Assembly (NCBI RefSeq): GCF_900148835.1
Contig: NZ_FRYK01000001.1
Coordinates: 1,178,001-1,242,000 of the forward strand
Reading direction: 5' to 3'
Source: Flavobacterium cucumis
GTDB taxonomy: Bacteria > Bacteroidota > Bacteroidia > Flavobacteriales > Flavobacteriaceae
DNA length: 64,000 nt
The translations under genes and the position numbers were made by a program. Of the stretch, positions 19,049 to 27,867 are shown one piece after another. Positions within the stretch are counted from its first letter, which is position 1, and each line of letters starts with the position of its first letter. The notes under the pieces were generated by a model. That model worked only from the letters and a program-made list of their open reading frames with translations, did no database searches and was not told the DNA's origin.

Positions 19049-20116
19049 TTATAAAGTATTCACGTTATTTAAATCGGCAAAAGCTTGTTCTAAACGTTTG
19101 TTGAACGTAACTTCTCCTTCACGAACCCATTTTCTTGGGTCGTAATGTTTTTTATTTGGACTATCTGCCCCTTCTGGACTTCCGATTTGTGTTCTTAAAT
19201 AATCAATTTTAGATGTCATGTAATCGCGAATTCCTTCTGTGAAAGCAAATTGTAAATCGGTATCAATATTCATTTTGATTACGCCATATGAAATAGCCTC
19301 TCTTATTTCTTCTAAAGTAGAACCAGAGCCTCCGTGGAAAACAAAATCAACTGGATTGTGACCTGTATTGAATTTATTTTGAACGTATTCTTGTGAATTT
19401 TTAAGAATTTTTGGAGTTAATTTTACGTTTCCAGGTTTGTAAACGCCATGTACATTTCCAAAAGATGCTGCGATTGTGAACCTTGGACTAACCTTCATTA
19501 ATTCTTCATATGCATAGGCAACTTCATCAGGTTGTGTATATAATTTTGAGCTATCAACATCCGAATTATCAACGCCATCTTCTTCACCACCTGTAATTCC
19601 TAATTCGATTTCTAAAGTCATTCCCATTTTACTCATTCTTTCTAAATACTTTTTAGAAATTTCTAAGTTTTCTTCAATTGGTTCTTCCGACAAGTCAATC
19701 ATGTGAGAACTGAATAATGATTTTCCTGTTTCAGCAAAATGTTTTTCTGATGCATCTAATAAACCATCAATCCATGGTAAAAGATTTTTAGCACAGTGGT
19801 CTGTATGTAAAATAACCGTTGCGCCATAAGCTTCAGCTAAAGTGTGAATATGTTTTGCACCAGCAACAGCTCCTAAAATAGCTGCTTGTTGATTCTCATT
19901 TGATAATCCTTTCCCAGCATTAAATTGAGCACCACCATTTGAAAATTGAATGATAACAGGAGCTTTTAATTTAGCTGCAGTTTCTAAAACTCCATTAATT
20001 GTACTTGAACCTACAACATTAACAGCAGGTAATGCAAATCCTTTTTGTTTTGCATAGTTGAAAATTTCTTGAACTTGATCTCCGGTAGCAACACCCGGTT
20101 TAATATTGTGACTCAT
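19049..20116 (-). CDS. fbaA: Class II fructose-bisphosphate aldolase
   Basis: About 355 residues of the FbaA subclass. The family start KPGVATGDQVQEIF is followed by the zinc ligands of LHTDHCAKN, a second conserved segment ELGITGGEEDGVDN, and FHGGSGS near the substrate phosphate site. It cleaves fructose-1,6-bisphosphate to dihydroxyacetone phosphate and glyceraldehyde-3-phosphate. A longer frame from 20146 is possible, but the -7 box at 20144-20151 overlaps that codon, so the ATG at 20116 is preferred. It has its own promoter even though tamL ends only 48 bp upstream. Confidence 0.96.
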   Translation of the reverse strand: MSHNIKPGVATGDQVQEIFNYAKQKGFALPAVNVVGSSTINGVLETAAKLKAPVIIQFSNGGAQFNAGKGLSNENQQAAILGAVAGAKHIHTLAEAYGATVILHTDHCAKNLLPWIDGLLDASEKHFAETGKSLFSSHMIDLSEEPIEENLEISKKYLERMSKMGMTLEIELGITGGEEDGVDNSDVDSSKLYTQPDEVAYAYEELMKVSPRFTIAASFGNVHGVYKPGNVKLTPKILKNSQEYVQNKFNTGHNPVDFVFHGGSGSTLEEIREAISYGVIKMNIDTDLQFAFTEGIRDYMTSKIDYLRTQIGSPEGADSPNKKHYDPRKWVREGEVTFNKRLEQAFADLNNVNTL

Positions 20117-20143
20117 AGTTGTATGTTTTAGGTTATAGTTGTG

Positions 20144-20151
20144 CAAAAATA
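20144..20151 (-). promoter_or_regulatory. -7 box of fbaA
   Basis: The minus strand reads TATTTTTG, a perfect TAnnTTTG, 28 bp upstream of the preferred ATG. It overlaps and so excludes the upstream alternative start codon. Confidence 0.65.
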
Positions 20152-20164
20152 ATAATTTAAAAAA

Positions 20165-22708
20165 TTAGAACGGATAATTAATACCAAAATTTAGTACTGT
20201 TTTGCCGAAGTTTACTCCTTTCAGCCATCTGTCTCCCATTTCTCTTGCGGGATCATAGGCTTTATATCCTAAATCAAAACGGAAGACAAAGAAATTAAAA
20301 TCGTATCTAAATCCTATTCCAGAACCTACTGCTAAATCTTTTAAAGATTCTAATCCATTAAAAGTGTAACGTTCGTCTTCCACATTGTCAAACACATTCC
20401 ATATGTTTCCTACATCAACAAAGAGTGCGCTAAATAAGTTGCCCCCAACTCGAAATCTAAATTCGGTGCTATAGGCAAGCTTGAAGTTAGCTTCATTAAA
20501 ATCATTGATTCCGCCACTTCTTCCTGGTCCTAAACTATAGGGTTGCCAACCTCTGTTGTCATTTGAACCTCCAGAAAAATAACTTTTAGAGAAAGGAATT
20601 GAATTGGCATTTCCATACGGAATGGCAATTCCTGCAAATGTTCGCATGGCAAGTGTGTTTTTTTTGCCAAAATCCCAATGTTTTACTAATTCAAATTCTG
20701 TCTTAATGTATTGTGCATATTCAACACCTAAAATTGTTCTATTTCCATTGCTACTCAAAGGCTCATTAAAACTGGAATTAAAAAGAGATAAAAAATTTCC
20801 AGCGGATTCAACTTTAGCTTTTATAGAGTAAAAATTATTATCTAAAAATCCAGATTTTGTGTTTTTAGAAAATGTGATGCTACTCGAAACAATCAAATTG
20901 TTTTCAATTAAACGTTTCCTTCTTTCTCCAATACTACTGATTGTTCTATAGTCGGCATCTGTTGGCGTTAAGTTGGGAATCGTTCCATTAACAGCATCGT
21001 CGATAAAAGTTATTGCACCTGGAAATGTTAGGTTTTCACCTGTAGGGATGTAATTGTAATCTTGAGCTAGTTCGTTTAATCTATCATAAGAAGAGCGATA
21101 CACGTTAAAATAATTGTCAACATTTAGATTTCGTATGTATTGCATGTTAAACAAATCAAATCGAACTGTTTTTTGTTCTTTTGGGGTCCAATTGTAATTG
21201 ATAACGCTAGTAAAATTTTCTTTATCCAAACCGATGTTGGTCTGTCTAGTAAAACCAAAGTTCATGTTGGTTGTTGGTAGCATTTCCTTTCTGATGATTC
21301 TTCTTGTGTCTAAGGGGAAGAAAATTCTAGGGAAACTCAATTTGGCATCTAATCCATATTCAGAGATGTTGAAGAACACATTTTTAGGATTTGCTAAATC
21401 TTTAGAAGAACCAATGTTTCCTCTAGTAGATAATTGTAGCGTTTCAGCTCTTCGAAACACATTTCTAAAGGTAAGTGATAAGTTTCCTGTAATTCCAAAA
21501 TCTTGTATGTCTGAGGTGGAAAAATCAGCGGCAACATTGAGTTCCATTTTTTTTCTTGGAAGTAAATAAATGTTGGCTATTAATGCATTTTTTGTAGTAT
21601 CTGAAGTGTCTTCAACATATTCAATAGTAGGATAGTAAAAAACTTTAAGATTGCTTAACGATTTTGAAGTCAATGTACGATCGTTATCACTAAATAATTT
21701 CCCTTTTTCAATAAATATGGCATTCGTTATCGCCTTAGGTTTGTAGTCTAGTTTTCCAAAACTGTAAATGGTATAATCTCTATAGGTAGTACTGTCGTTT
21801 ATTCGATTGTTTCCTTTTCTGGATGAATTGTCAGTAAAAATATTGATTTGGCTAATCGTGTATAAATTGAAAGGTTTTTTTACCAGAAGATCGCCCTCTT
21901 TTACGCTTCTGTCTTCAATTTTTACTACAACTTCTAATTTTTTTTGAGCTTCATCTATGATATTGTCAAACTTTACAAAGTTTTCTTGAAAATGATAAAC
22001 ACCATTGTTTCTAAAATGTTGTGTGATTCTTTTTCTCTCGCTGTCATAATTGGAATATTGAAAGGCTTCTCCTTTTTTTATAAAGGATGCATCCCTTTCT
22101 GTTTCGTATAAGCTATCAATGGCTTTGCTCTCAATGCTTTTTGATATAGAATCGATAATGTATGCGGAACCGGTTGCTATGTTAAAGGACAGTTTGCCTC
22201 TTTTTTTTCCTATGGTATCAATGGTCATTTCAACTTTATTGTCAAAATAACCCATGTTGTAGTGGTATTGTGAGAGCCTGTTTTGAGATGTTTTTGCTCT
22301 TTTTTCATCAATTATCACTGGAGGTTCCCCAGTTTTTTTTAAAAAATTACTAAATCCTGAAACCACAAATGACTTTCCAAAGCGCTGTATTTGCTTTTCT
22401 GAAAGTAATTTGACTAAACGAGTTCTTCTTTTGGGGTTTTTATTCAGCCAACTCTGATAAGATGAATCAGGATTTTTCTTGGCTAGATTATATAATGAAA
22501 GGCGAAGCGGATACGTTAAAAATTTATTGTTTGGTTTTTGAACCACCAAATTGTTAATGCGCTCTTCTTTGACAAGTTTGTCGTTTACGTATATTTCGTT
22601 TTTTGTTAAAAGCAGTTTTCCCTCGGGTACTCGTTTAACTAACGAACACGAATAAAATATTATTCCGATTACAAATAATAGTGTTATTTTTGATAAATTA
22701 TTTCTCAA
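20165..22708 (-). CDS. tamL: TamL-type BamA/TamA-family outer-membrane lipoprotein
   Basis: An 847-residue Omp85-superfamily protein. A lipoprotein signal ends at Cys21 (IFYSCSLVK). POTRA-like repeats cover about 25-390, and a C-terminal beta-barrel contains RGWQPYSLGPG (the family RGF/RGW loop motif) and ends NFGINYPF. In Bacteroidota the TamA homologue is a lipoprotein, TamL, that works with TamB in outer-membrane assembly. The only start available before the signal peptide is TTG at 22708, since a stop lies three codons upstream. The assignment to TamL rather than another Omp85 member rests on the N-terminal lipobox and length. Confidence 0.85.
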   Translation of the reverse strand: MRNNLSKITLLFVIGIIFYSCSLVKRVPEGKLLLTKNEIYVNDKLVKEERINNLVVQKPNNKFLTYPLRLSLYNLAKKNPDSSYQSWLNKNPKRRTRLVKLLSEKQIQRFGKSFVVSGFSNFLKKTGEPPVIIDEKRAKTSQNRLSQYHYNMGYFDNKVEMTIDTIGKKRGKLSFNIATGSAYIIDSISKSIESKAIDSLYETERDASFIKKGEAFQYSNYDSERKRITQHFRNNGVYHFQENFVKFDNIIDEAQKKLEVVVKIEDRSVKEGDLLVKKPFNLYTISQINIFTDNSSRKGNNRINDSTTYRDYTIYSFGKLDYKPKAITNAIFIEKGKLFSDNDRTLTSKSLSNLKVFYYPTIEYVEDTSDTTKNALIANIYLLPRKKMELNVAADFSTSDIQDFGITGNLSLTFRNVFRRAETLQLSTRGNIGSSKDLANPKNVFFNISEYGLDAKLSFPRIFFPLDTRRIIRKEMLPTTNMNFGFTRQTNIGLDKENFTSVINYNWTPKEQKTVRFDLFNMQYIRNLNVDNYFNVYRSSYDRLNELAQDYNYIPTGENLTFPGAITFIDDAVNGTIPNLTPTDADYRTISSIGERRKRLIENNLIVSSSITFSKNTKSGFLDNNFYSIKAKVESAGNFLSLFNSSFNEPLSSNGNRTILGVEYAQYIKTEFELVKHWDFGKKNTLAMRTFAGIAIPYGNANSIPFSKSYFSGGSNDNRGWQPYSLGPGRSGGINDFNEANFKLAYSTEFRFRVGGNLFSALFVDVGNIWNVFDNVEDERYTFNGLESLKDLAVGSGIGFRYDFNFFVFRFDLGYKAYDPAREMGDRWLKGVNFGKTVLNFGINYPF

Positions 22709-22729
22709 AGCAGCTTATAAAAAGTTAGT

Positions 22730-22737
22730 CAAAAATA
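22730..22737 (-). promoter_or_regulatory. -7 box of tamL
   Basis: The minus strand reads TATTTTTG, 22 bp upstream of the TTG start. It lies within the 37-bp divergent gap shared with the methyltransferase gene. Confidence 0.55.
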
Positions 22738-22745
22738 CAATTTTT

Positions 22746-23471
22746 ATGGTTAGTAAAAGCCAAATTAAACTAATAACGAGTTTACAACAAAAAAAATATA
22801 GAAAACAAGAACAACTTTTTATAGCAGAAGGTATAAAGGTGGTTCAAGAATTGTTGCATTCCAATTTTGAATTGTTGGATTTGTATACAACGAAGCAAGA
22901 TTTTCTAACAGTACAAAAAGACAAAGTCCATGCCATTACAGCTGATGAACTGAAAAAAATAAGTGCGCTAACGACACCCAATACTTGTTTAGCAGTTTTT
23001 AAAATTCCAAAAGCAAAAGAAAGGGTTGAAGAAGGCTTGATAATAGCTTTAGATGATGTGCGTGATCCAGGGAATTTGGGTACAATTATACGTTTGTGTG
23101 ATTGGTTTGGTGTAGCCACTTTATTTTGCAGCGAAGAATCGGTAGACGTCTATAATCCAAAAGTGGTTCAAGCCACTATGGGTTCAATAAGTAGGGTAAA
23201 TGTCATGTATGGAAATCTAGAAACATTTTTGTTACAATCCAAGTTACCTGTTTTTGGAACTTTTATGGATGGAAAGTCTATTTATCAGGAAAAATTACCA
23301 AAAGAAGGAATTATTGTCATGGGAAATGAAGCCAATGGAATTTCTTCTGCTGTTGAAAAATTAGTCACAAAGCGAATTGCCATACCTCGTTTTGGAAATC
23401 TTCAGGTTACCGAAAGTTTAAATGTGGCTACTGCTACTGCAATTATACTGAGTGAATTTAAACGAGGTTAA
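22746..23471 (+). CDS. TrmH-family (SpoU) RNA 2'-O-methyltransferase
   Basis: A 241-residue SPOUT methyltransferase. An N-terminal substrate-binding domain (about 1-85, KSQIKLITSLQQKKYRKQEQ) precedes the knotted catalytic domain. That domain carries the three family motifs: DPGNLGTIIR, MGNEANGIS and VTESLNVATATAIIL. It methylates ribose in rRNA or tRNA using S-adenosylmethionine, but the target cannot be fixed from sequence. Its stop lies 3 bp from the stop of the convergent porT gene. Confidence 0.92.
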   Translation: MVSKSQIKLITSLQQKKYRKQEQLFIAEGIKVVQELLHSNFELLDLYTTKQDFLTVQKDKVHAITADELKKISALTTPNTCLAVFKIPKAKERVEEGLIIALDDVRDPGNLGTIIRLCDWFGVATLFCSEESVDVYNPKVVQATMGSISRVNVMYGNLETFLLQSKLPVFGTFMDGKSIYQEKLPKEGIIVMGNEANGISSAVEKLVTKRIAIPRFGNLQVTESLNVATATAIILSEFKRG

Positions 23472-23474
23472 ATT

Positions 23475-24167
23475 TTAATGAAATGCAAAATTGATAAAAA
23501 ATCCTCTTGTTTGCATTTGATCTACATTTCCTGTCCAAGGACTGCCTGGCGTATTGTCTCGTATTAATTCGTCGTTGATACTAAAAACACCACGAATGGA
23601 AGGCGAAAAAATAAAATACTCTAAATAGATATCGATACCAAAGCCCACTTCATAAAAATTAGTCCATTTTGTCATTCTAAAGCGATCGCTGTAATTATCG
23701 TCGGGTGCTTTTGAATTGCTTCCTAAATTTAAAGCGGTAGACAATCCGCCTACTAAGTAAGGACGAACATTCCCAGCTCTTAATGCTGAATATTTAACTA
23801 GAAGTGGAAAAAAAATGTAAGTCGATTTTACTTCTCGTAAACGATCACCTGTATCGGTTATATTGGGGTATGTTAAATTTCTTTGCGTAACATATAAGCC
23901 CGGTTCGAATCGAAGATCAAAATAATCGTTTAATCGTAAGTTGCCAATTAAGCCCACATTGAAACCAGTGGTAGTGTTTACTTCAATATCTTCGGTAACT
24001 GATAAATAGTCGAATTTAAAGTCTAAACTATTAAAACCTAGGTAGTAACCCCAGTGAACGGGTTGTTTGTTCCAATTCTCTTTATTGATAATTGGATCTT
24101 TACCAAATAGACCGCCTTGAGCAAAAACGATTGGTGTAAAAAGTAAAAAGATAAAAAGTTTCTTCAT
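23475..24167 (-). CDS. porT: PorT-family outer-membrane protein (type IX secretion)
   Basis: About 230 residues with a signal peptide (MKKLFIFLLFTPIVFAQGG) and an eight-strand-type beta-barrel. The PorT/SprT family is needed for type IX secretion and gliding in Bacteroidota, and in flavobacteria the gene follows ubiE, as here. The ATG at 24167 is one base after the ubiE stop. A longer frame starting at 24206 would overlap ubiE and spoil the signal peptide, so I reject it. No other type IX gene is in the window. Confidence 0.85.
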   Translation of the reverse strand: MKKLFIFLLFTPIVFAQGGLFGKDPIINKENWNKQPVHWGYYLGFNSLDFKFDYLSVTEDIEVNTTTGFNVGLIGNLRLNDYFDLRFEPGLYVTQRNLTYPNITDTGDRLREVKSTYIFFPLLVKYSALRAGNVRPYLVGGLSTALNLGSNSKAPDDNYSDRFRMTKWTNFYEVGFGIDIYLEYFIFSPSIRGVFSINDELIRDNTPGSPWTGNVDQMQTRGFFINFAFH

Positions 24168-24168
24168 T

Positions 24169-24900
24169 TTATTTTTTCGATGCGTAATAAATAGTAGCAG
24201 CCCCAAATGTCTGAGGTAGATGTTTTACATCTATAAACCCAATTTTTCTTAAAATATTGTTTAAGACTTCTCCAAAAGGGAAATTTTGTGCCGAAGTTGA
24301 TAAGTACTGATACGCTTTTTTATCTTTTGAAAATAACTTTCCAATGGTTGGCATAATGAAATTTGTGTAAAGGTAATAGCCTTGTTTGAATGGGAATTGT
24401 GTTGGAACAGAAGTTTCTAAGATAATGAATTGTCCGCCTGGTTTCAAAGTTCTCAAGATTTCAGATAAGCCTTTTTCAAGATTCTCAAAATTACGAACAC
24501 CATAAGCTACTGTAATGGCATCAAAATAATTGTCTGGATAAGGAATGTTTTCTCCATCTCCTAAAATCATTTGAATTTTCGAATCTAAATTTTGAGCTGC
24601 AATTTTTTTCTTCCCAATGTCTAACATCCCTTGCGAAATGTCTAAGCCAATGATTTCAGTAGCTGAAGTAGTTGCAAATAAAATGGCTAAATCTCCAGTT
24701 CCGGTTGCTATGTCTAAGATGGATTGGGGTTGTTTGGCCGCAATCATTTTCAAAATTTTCTTTTTCCACTTAGCATCTGTTCCAAAAGAAATGACTTTAT
24801 TTAACCCATCATAATTTTCAGAAATGGTATCAAACATTTGAGCAACTTGCTCTTTTTTTCCTAATTGTGAATCCTGATACGGTGTAATTTTTTTTGACAT
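24169..24900 (-). CDS. ubiE: Demethylmenaquinone methyltransferase UbiE/MenG
   Basis: About 243 residues with class I methyltransferase motifs: ILDIATGTGDLAI (SAM binding), IIGLDISQGML, and the family signature FDAITVAYGVRNFENLEKGL. It methylates demethylmenaquinone in the last step of menaquinone synthesis, the expected quinone in this phylum. A longer frame from 24966 would place the start upstream of the promoter at 24920-24950, so ATG 24900 (MSKKITPYQDS) is chosen. It is probably cotranscribed with porT. Confidence 0.95.
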   Translation of the reverse strand: MSKKITPYQDSQLGKKEQVAQMFDTISENYDGLNKVISFGTDAKWKKKILKMIAAKQPQSILDIATGTGDLAILFATTSATEIIGLDISQGMLDIGKKKIAAQNLDSKIQMILGDGENIPYPDNYFDAITVAYGVRNFENLEKGLSEILRTLKPGGQFIILETSVPTQFPFKQGYYLYTNFIMPTIGKLFSKDKKAYQYLSTSAQNFPFGEVLNNILRKIGFIDVKHLPQTFGAATIYYASKK

Positions 24901-24919
24901 TTTGCAATTTTTTGGAACA

Positions 24920-24950
24920 CAAAAGTACTGATAAAATTTCAATAGAACAA
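24920..24950 (-). promoter_or_regulatory. ubiE-porT promoter
   Basis: Minus strand TTG (24950-24948), 20-bp spacer, TACTTTTG (24927-24920): a full Bacteroidota promoter 20 bp upstream of the chosen ubiE ATG. Confidence 0.75.
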
Positions 24951-25020
24951 TGTGACAATGAGCCAATTTGAAAATGAGCTAATTAGATGATGTGTCAATT
25001 AGTCGATGAGTCAATTTTAA
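24949..25020. repeat. Degenerate octad array (AATGAGCC type)
   Basis: Nine consecutive units in strict 8-bp register, for example AATGTGAC, AATGAGCC, AATTTGAA, AATGAGCT, AATTAGAT, GATGTGTC. It directly abuts the -33 element of the ubiE promoter. Confidence 0.85.
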
Positions 25021-25068
25021 TGATGTTTTAATCTAAAAGGAATTAAAACTTTTTATCTAAAACCAATC

Positions 25069-25092
25069 ACCTTTTACCCTTTACCTTTTTAC
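25069..25092. repeat. Short heptad array (ACCTTTT type) over the folA stop
   Basis: ACCTTTT, ACCCTTT and ACCTTTTT in tandem. The last two include the folA stop codon and final codons. Confidence 0.65.
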
Positions 25093-25566
25093 ATAAGTTA
25101 AAAAAGTAAAATCGTAATCGTGTTTTTCGTCTTTTGAGTGAAATTCTTCGAACACTAATTCCCATTTCTTTGTATCGATTTCAGGGAAAAAAGTATCGGC
25201 TTCAATAGTCGTATGTACACGAGTTAAATCGATTTTATCGGCAATTTCGATAGATTGTTTGTAAATTTCTCCGCCACCAATGATGAAAATCTCTTCATTT
25301 TTTGGACACAAATCAATAGCTTTTTGCAAACTACTAGCTAACAAACAACCTTCTGGAACTTCGTAATCTTTTTGTCGGGTGATGATGATGTGTGTTCTGT
25401 TGGGTAAAGGTTTTGGAAAACTTTCAAACGTTTTTCTTCCCATTACAATATAATGACCGGAAGTAATGGCTTTAAAACGCTTAAAATCATCTGGCAAATG
25501 CCAAACCAATTGATTGTCTTTTCCTAAAGCATTGTTCTCGGCTGCCGCTGCGATTATGGTAAGCAT
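25081..25566 (-). CDS. folA: Dihydrofolate reductase
   Basis: A 161-residue DHFR of normal length. It begins LTIIAAAAENNALGKDNQLVWHLPDDFKRF (only the core motifs matter: NNALG loop, the Asp of LPDDFKRF at the folate site) and contains GRKTFES and FIIGGGEIY for NADPH binding. It regenerates tetrahydrofolate, which the thyA reaction (gene at 28852, same strand) consumes. It starts one base after the stop of the upstream TonB-like gene, so it is probably the last gene of a three-gene operon. Confidence 0.96.
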   Translation of the reverse strand: MLTIIAAAAENNALGKDNQLVWHLPDDFKRFKAITSGHYIVMGRKTFESFPKPLPNRTHIIITRQKDYEVPEGCLLASSLQKAIDLCPKNEEIFIIGGGEIYKQSIEIADKIDLTRVHTTIEADTFFPEIDTKKWELVFEEFHSKDEKHDYDFTFLTYVKR

Positions 25567-25567
25567 G

Positions 25568-26038
25568 TTATTGAAGTTTGAAACTAAATGGTTGGGAGTA
25601 TTTTACCTTAACTGGTTTTCCTTTTTGTTTTCCGGGAGTCATTTTAGGTAACTTACTTATGATTCTGATTGCCTCTCTTTCTAAAATTTCACAATCATCA
25701 CATGCTGAAAGGGTTCTAGCTGTGATTTTTTCAATAGCACCTTCTTTGTTAATTATAAACATGGCTACAATTTTTCCTTTTATGTTTTTCCTCATAGCTT
25801 TTCTAGGGTATGTGAAATTTTTTTTAATGTGTTCTGTCATTTTTAATTGAAAACATTTCATTCTCTTATCATTTTCAACATCTTCACAACCTGGAAAAAT
25901 AGGTACCTCCTCAATTAAGGCAAATTGAACTGATTCTTCTTTACTTATTATGTCATCATTGGTTAAAATAATATCTTGTGAATAAGAAACGTTGGCTTGT
26001 AAAATCAATCCAAGAACAAAAAGTGTTTTTTTTATCAT
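25568..26038 (-). CDS. Secreted protein with TonB C-terminal-like domain
   Basis: A 156-residue protein with a cleavable-looking signal peptide (ending NVSYSQ, about residue 21) and a TonB_C-like domain (about 55-155: VPIFPGCE, FTYPRKAMRKNIKGKIVAMFIINKEGAIEKI, AIRIISKLPKMTPGKQ). Unlike a true TonB it lacks a membrane anchor and Pro-rich spacer, so it may be a periplasmic TonB-domain protein and not the energy transducer itself. It has four Cys in the mature part, two of them as CDDC. It lies between folA and the unknown membrane protein, with gaps of 1 and 9 bp. Confidence 0.8.
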   Translation of the reverse strand: MIKKTLFVLGLILQANVSYSQDIILTNDDIISKEESVQFALIEEVPIFPGCEDVENDKRMKCFQLKMTEHIKKNFTYPRKAMRKNIKGKIVAMFIINKEGAIEKITARTLSACDDCEILEREAIRIISKLPKMTPGKQKGKPVKVKYSQPFSFKLQ

Positions 26039-26047
26039 AAAGTAGTT

Positions 26048-26635
26048 TTATTTAGTAAATCCAATATTCAAATCGGAGTGGAAATAGATTTTTTTTAGTT
26101 CGGCGTGTTTGGTTTCAAATTCTTCTTTGGTAATCGCTTTGATGGCTTTCAACCATTTGAAATTGTTCAACTGACTTTCGTAATCTAAATTTTCATCAAT
26201 CGCAGCAAAATTTTCTCTTAAATACACATTTCGAGCTTTGATAATTTCGTCGATAAAATGATCTACGGTTTTAGCATCGGGAACGTCTTTTACGACTAAA
26301 ATGCTGTTACCGTCCATTAGTTTTACTTGCCAAAAATTGCCAATACTTAACCAGTAAATTACAGCTAAAACAACTGCTATAAGAAAGCCAACAATTGAAA
26401 TCCAGTTGCCAAAAGTTAAAAACAAATTAATGAAACTTAATACGACTAATCCAATTGCAACCAAAAGCAATACATTGTTAGAAGATTTAAACGAAACTTT
26501 CTCACCATCAATGTTTTCAAACGCCATGTCAATTTCATTTGTGTTGCCAAACTTGGAAACTTTACAGAATAATTTTGCCTCGGAAATACGCAATTCTCGA
26601 GTGTCAAAGTTTTTTTTCTGTACGAGTGTTTTCAT
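26048..26635 (-). CDS. Unknown protein with two membrane segments
   Basis: A 195-residue protein I do not recognise. It has a soluble N-terminus of about 50 residues, two adjacent membrane segments (about 54-75 and 78-98), and a cytoplasmic tail. The end of the tail (LKAIKAITKEEFETKHAELKK) resembles the short SHOCT-type helical motif that often ends bacterial membrane proteins. It is the first gene of an apparent operon with the TonB-like gene and folA. Function is unknown. Confidence 0.75.
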   Translation of the reverse strand: MKTLVQKKNFDTRELRISEAKLFCKVSKFGNTNEIDMAFENIDGEKVSFKSSNNVLLLVAIGLVVLSFINLFLTFGNWISIVGFLIAVVLAVIYWLSIGNFWQVKLMDGNSILVVKDVPDAKTVDHFIDEIIKARNVYLRENFAAIDENLDYESQLNNFKWLKAIKAITKEEFETKHAELKKIYFHSDLNIGFTK

Positions 26636-26718
26636 GATGAAAGTTTAGGAAACGAATGAAAACGCTAAGGTAGTATTTTGCGGGGAATTATTTAGTGTTT
26701 TTGCTCATCATTACATTC

Positions 26719-27696
26719 TTATAACCTTTTGTTTTCTCTGGTATTAATTTTTTTATATGTTGTTGTTTTTTTATCCCCTTGTTTGACTATGAGTTTTATT
26801 TCAACCGCTTTCTTTAAATCTCTACTTGCAGTTGCTGTAGATACATCTTTGAAATAATTTATATAATCTTTTCTTGTAAATTCTTCAACATGATTTTCGA
26901 TGAAAATCTGAATTCTATCTTCATCTGAAAGTTTCTTTGTAGTGTTTTTCAAAAGTGCATCTAAAGATTGGTCAATAATACTGAGCATGTACTCAATGAA
27001 TTTTGTCGACTTTCCTTCCTTGTCAGAAGCAGACAGCGCATTATAATAAGCGGCTTGATTTTTAGAAATTAAAGTTTCAAATGGTAAAAATTCGAAAATA
27101 GGATACTCTTCCATTAAAATCAAGGTTTGCCAGAGTCTTCCCATTCTTCCGTTTCCGTCCATAAAGGGGTGAATAAACTCCATTTCGTAATGAAAAACAC
27201 AACTTTTTATTAATGAAATTTCTGATTTATCCTTTAGATATTGAAATAAATCCTTCATTAGAAAAGGAACATTTTCAAAAGGAGGTGCCACATGTTCTAC
27301 TTTTGAACCTTTTACAATTCCAACACCTTTTGTTCTATATTTTCCAGAATTTTCTATGAGATCTTTCATTAGCATTTTATGTGCTTTTAAAAAATCTTTC
27401 TCGGAATGATGTTTTAGACTACTTATGTTTTTGTACACTTCTAAAGCATTCAGCACTTCTACGATATCTTTTTGAGGCCCAACAACTCTTTTGTTTTCTA
27501 AGATTGCGGTAATTTGTTCCTCTGATAAGGTATTTCCTTCAATGCTTAATGAAGAATGTATCGTTTTTATCTGATTTTGTTTTCGTAAACTAGGGTTGCT
27601 TTTAACTAAATATTTGGCGTTAACTTCTCCAATTTTTTCAGAAATGGAAGCAATGTATTTTAAGATTTGAGAAGTTATTTCGTAAGGTGGTTTCAT
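26719..27696 (-). CDS. Fic-domain protein with N-terminal inhibitory helix and C-terminal winged helix
   Basis: A 325-residue Fic protein. The active site HPFMDGNGRMGR (residues 176-187) matches HxFx(D/E)GNGRxxR, so AMP transfer to a target is expected. An autoinhibitory motif SLSIEG (residues 49-54, S-xxx-E-G) precedes the core, as in class II Fic proteins. The C-terminus (about 255-320, FTRKDYINYFKDVSTATASRD) looks like a winged helix-turn-helix, suggesting DNA binding. A 14-bp inverted repeat overlaps its own promoter and ends 1 bp before the start codon. No antitoxin gene is adjacent. Confidence 0.92.
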   Translation of the reverse strand: MKPPYEITSQILKYIASISEKIGEVNAKYLVKSNPSLRKQNQIKTIHSSLSIEGNTLSEEQITAILENKRVVGPQKDIVEVLNALEVYKNISSLKHHSEKDFLKAHKMLMKDLIENSGKYRTKGVGIVKGSKVEHVAPPFENVPFLMKDLFQYLKDKSEISLIKSCVFHYEMEFIHPFMDGNGRMGRLWQTLILMEEYPIFEFLPFETLISKNQAAYYNALSASDKEGKSTKFIEYMLSIIDQSLDALLKNTTKKLSDEDRIQIFIENHVEEFTRKDYINYFKDVSTATASRDLKKAVEIKLIVKQGDKKTTTYKKINTRENKRL

Positions 27697-27697
27697 A

Positions 27698-27730
27698 TTT
27701 TGATACTATCAAATGATAGTATCAAAAGTA
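27698..27730 (-). promoter_or_regulatory. Palindromic operator overlapping the Fic gene -7 box
   Basis: A perfect inverted repeat with 14-bp arms (27698-27711 and 27714-27727) and a 2-nt centre; the half site is TTTTGATACTATCA. On the minus strand the -7 box TACTTTTG (27730-27723) overlaps the first arm, so the transcription start should fall inside the palindrome. This suggests repression, perhaps by the Fic protein's own winged helix. Confidence 0.7.
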
Positions 27731-27867
27731 ATGATTTAATTTGGTATTTAGGAGGGTTTTTGCGAAATATTGTGTTTTAGGGTTTTGTAATTTTGAAACG
27801 TTATGTCTTCATATAATGATTATTTTTACCTAAGATAAAATTTTCCAGCTACGCAAATTCAGGAAAT

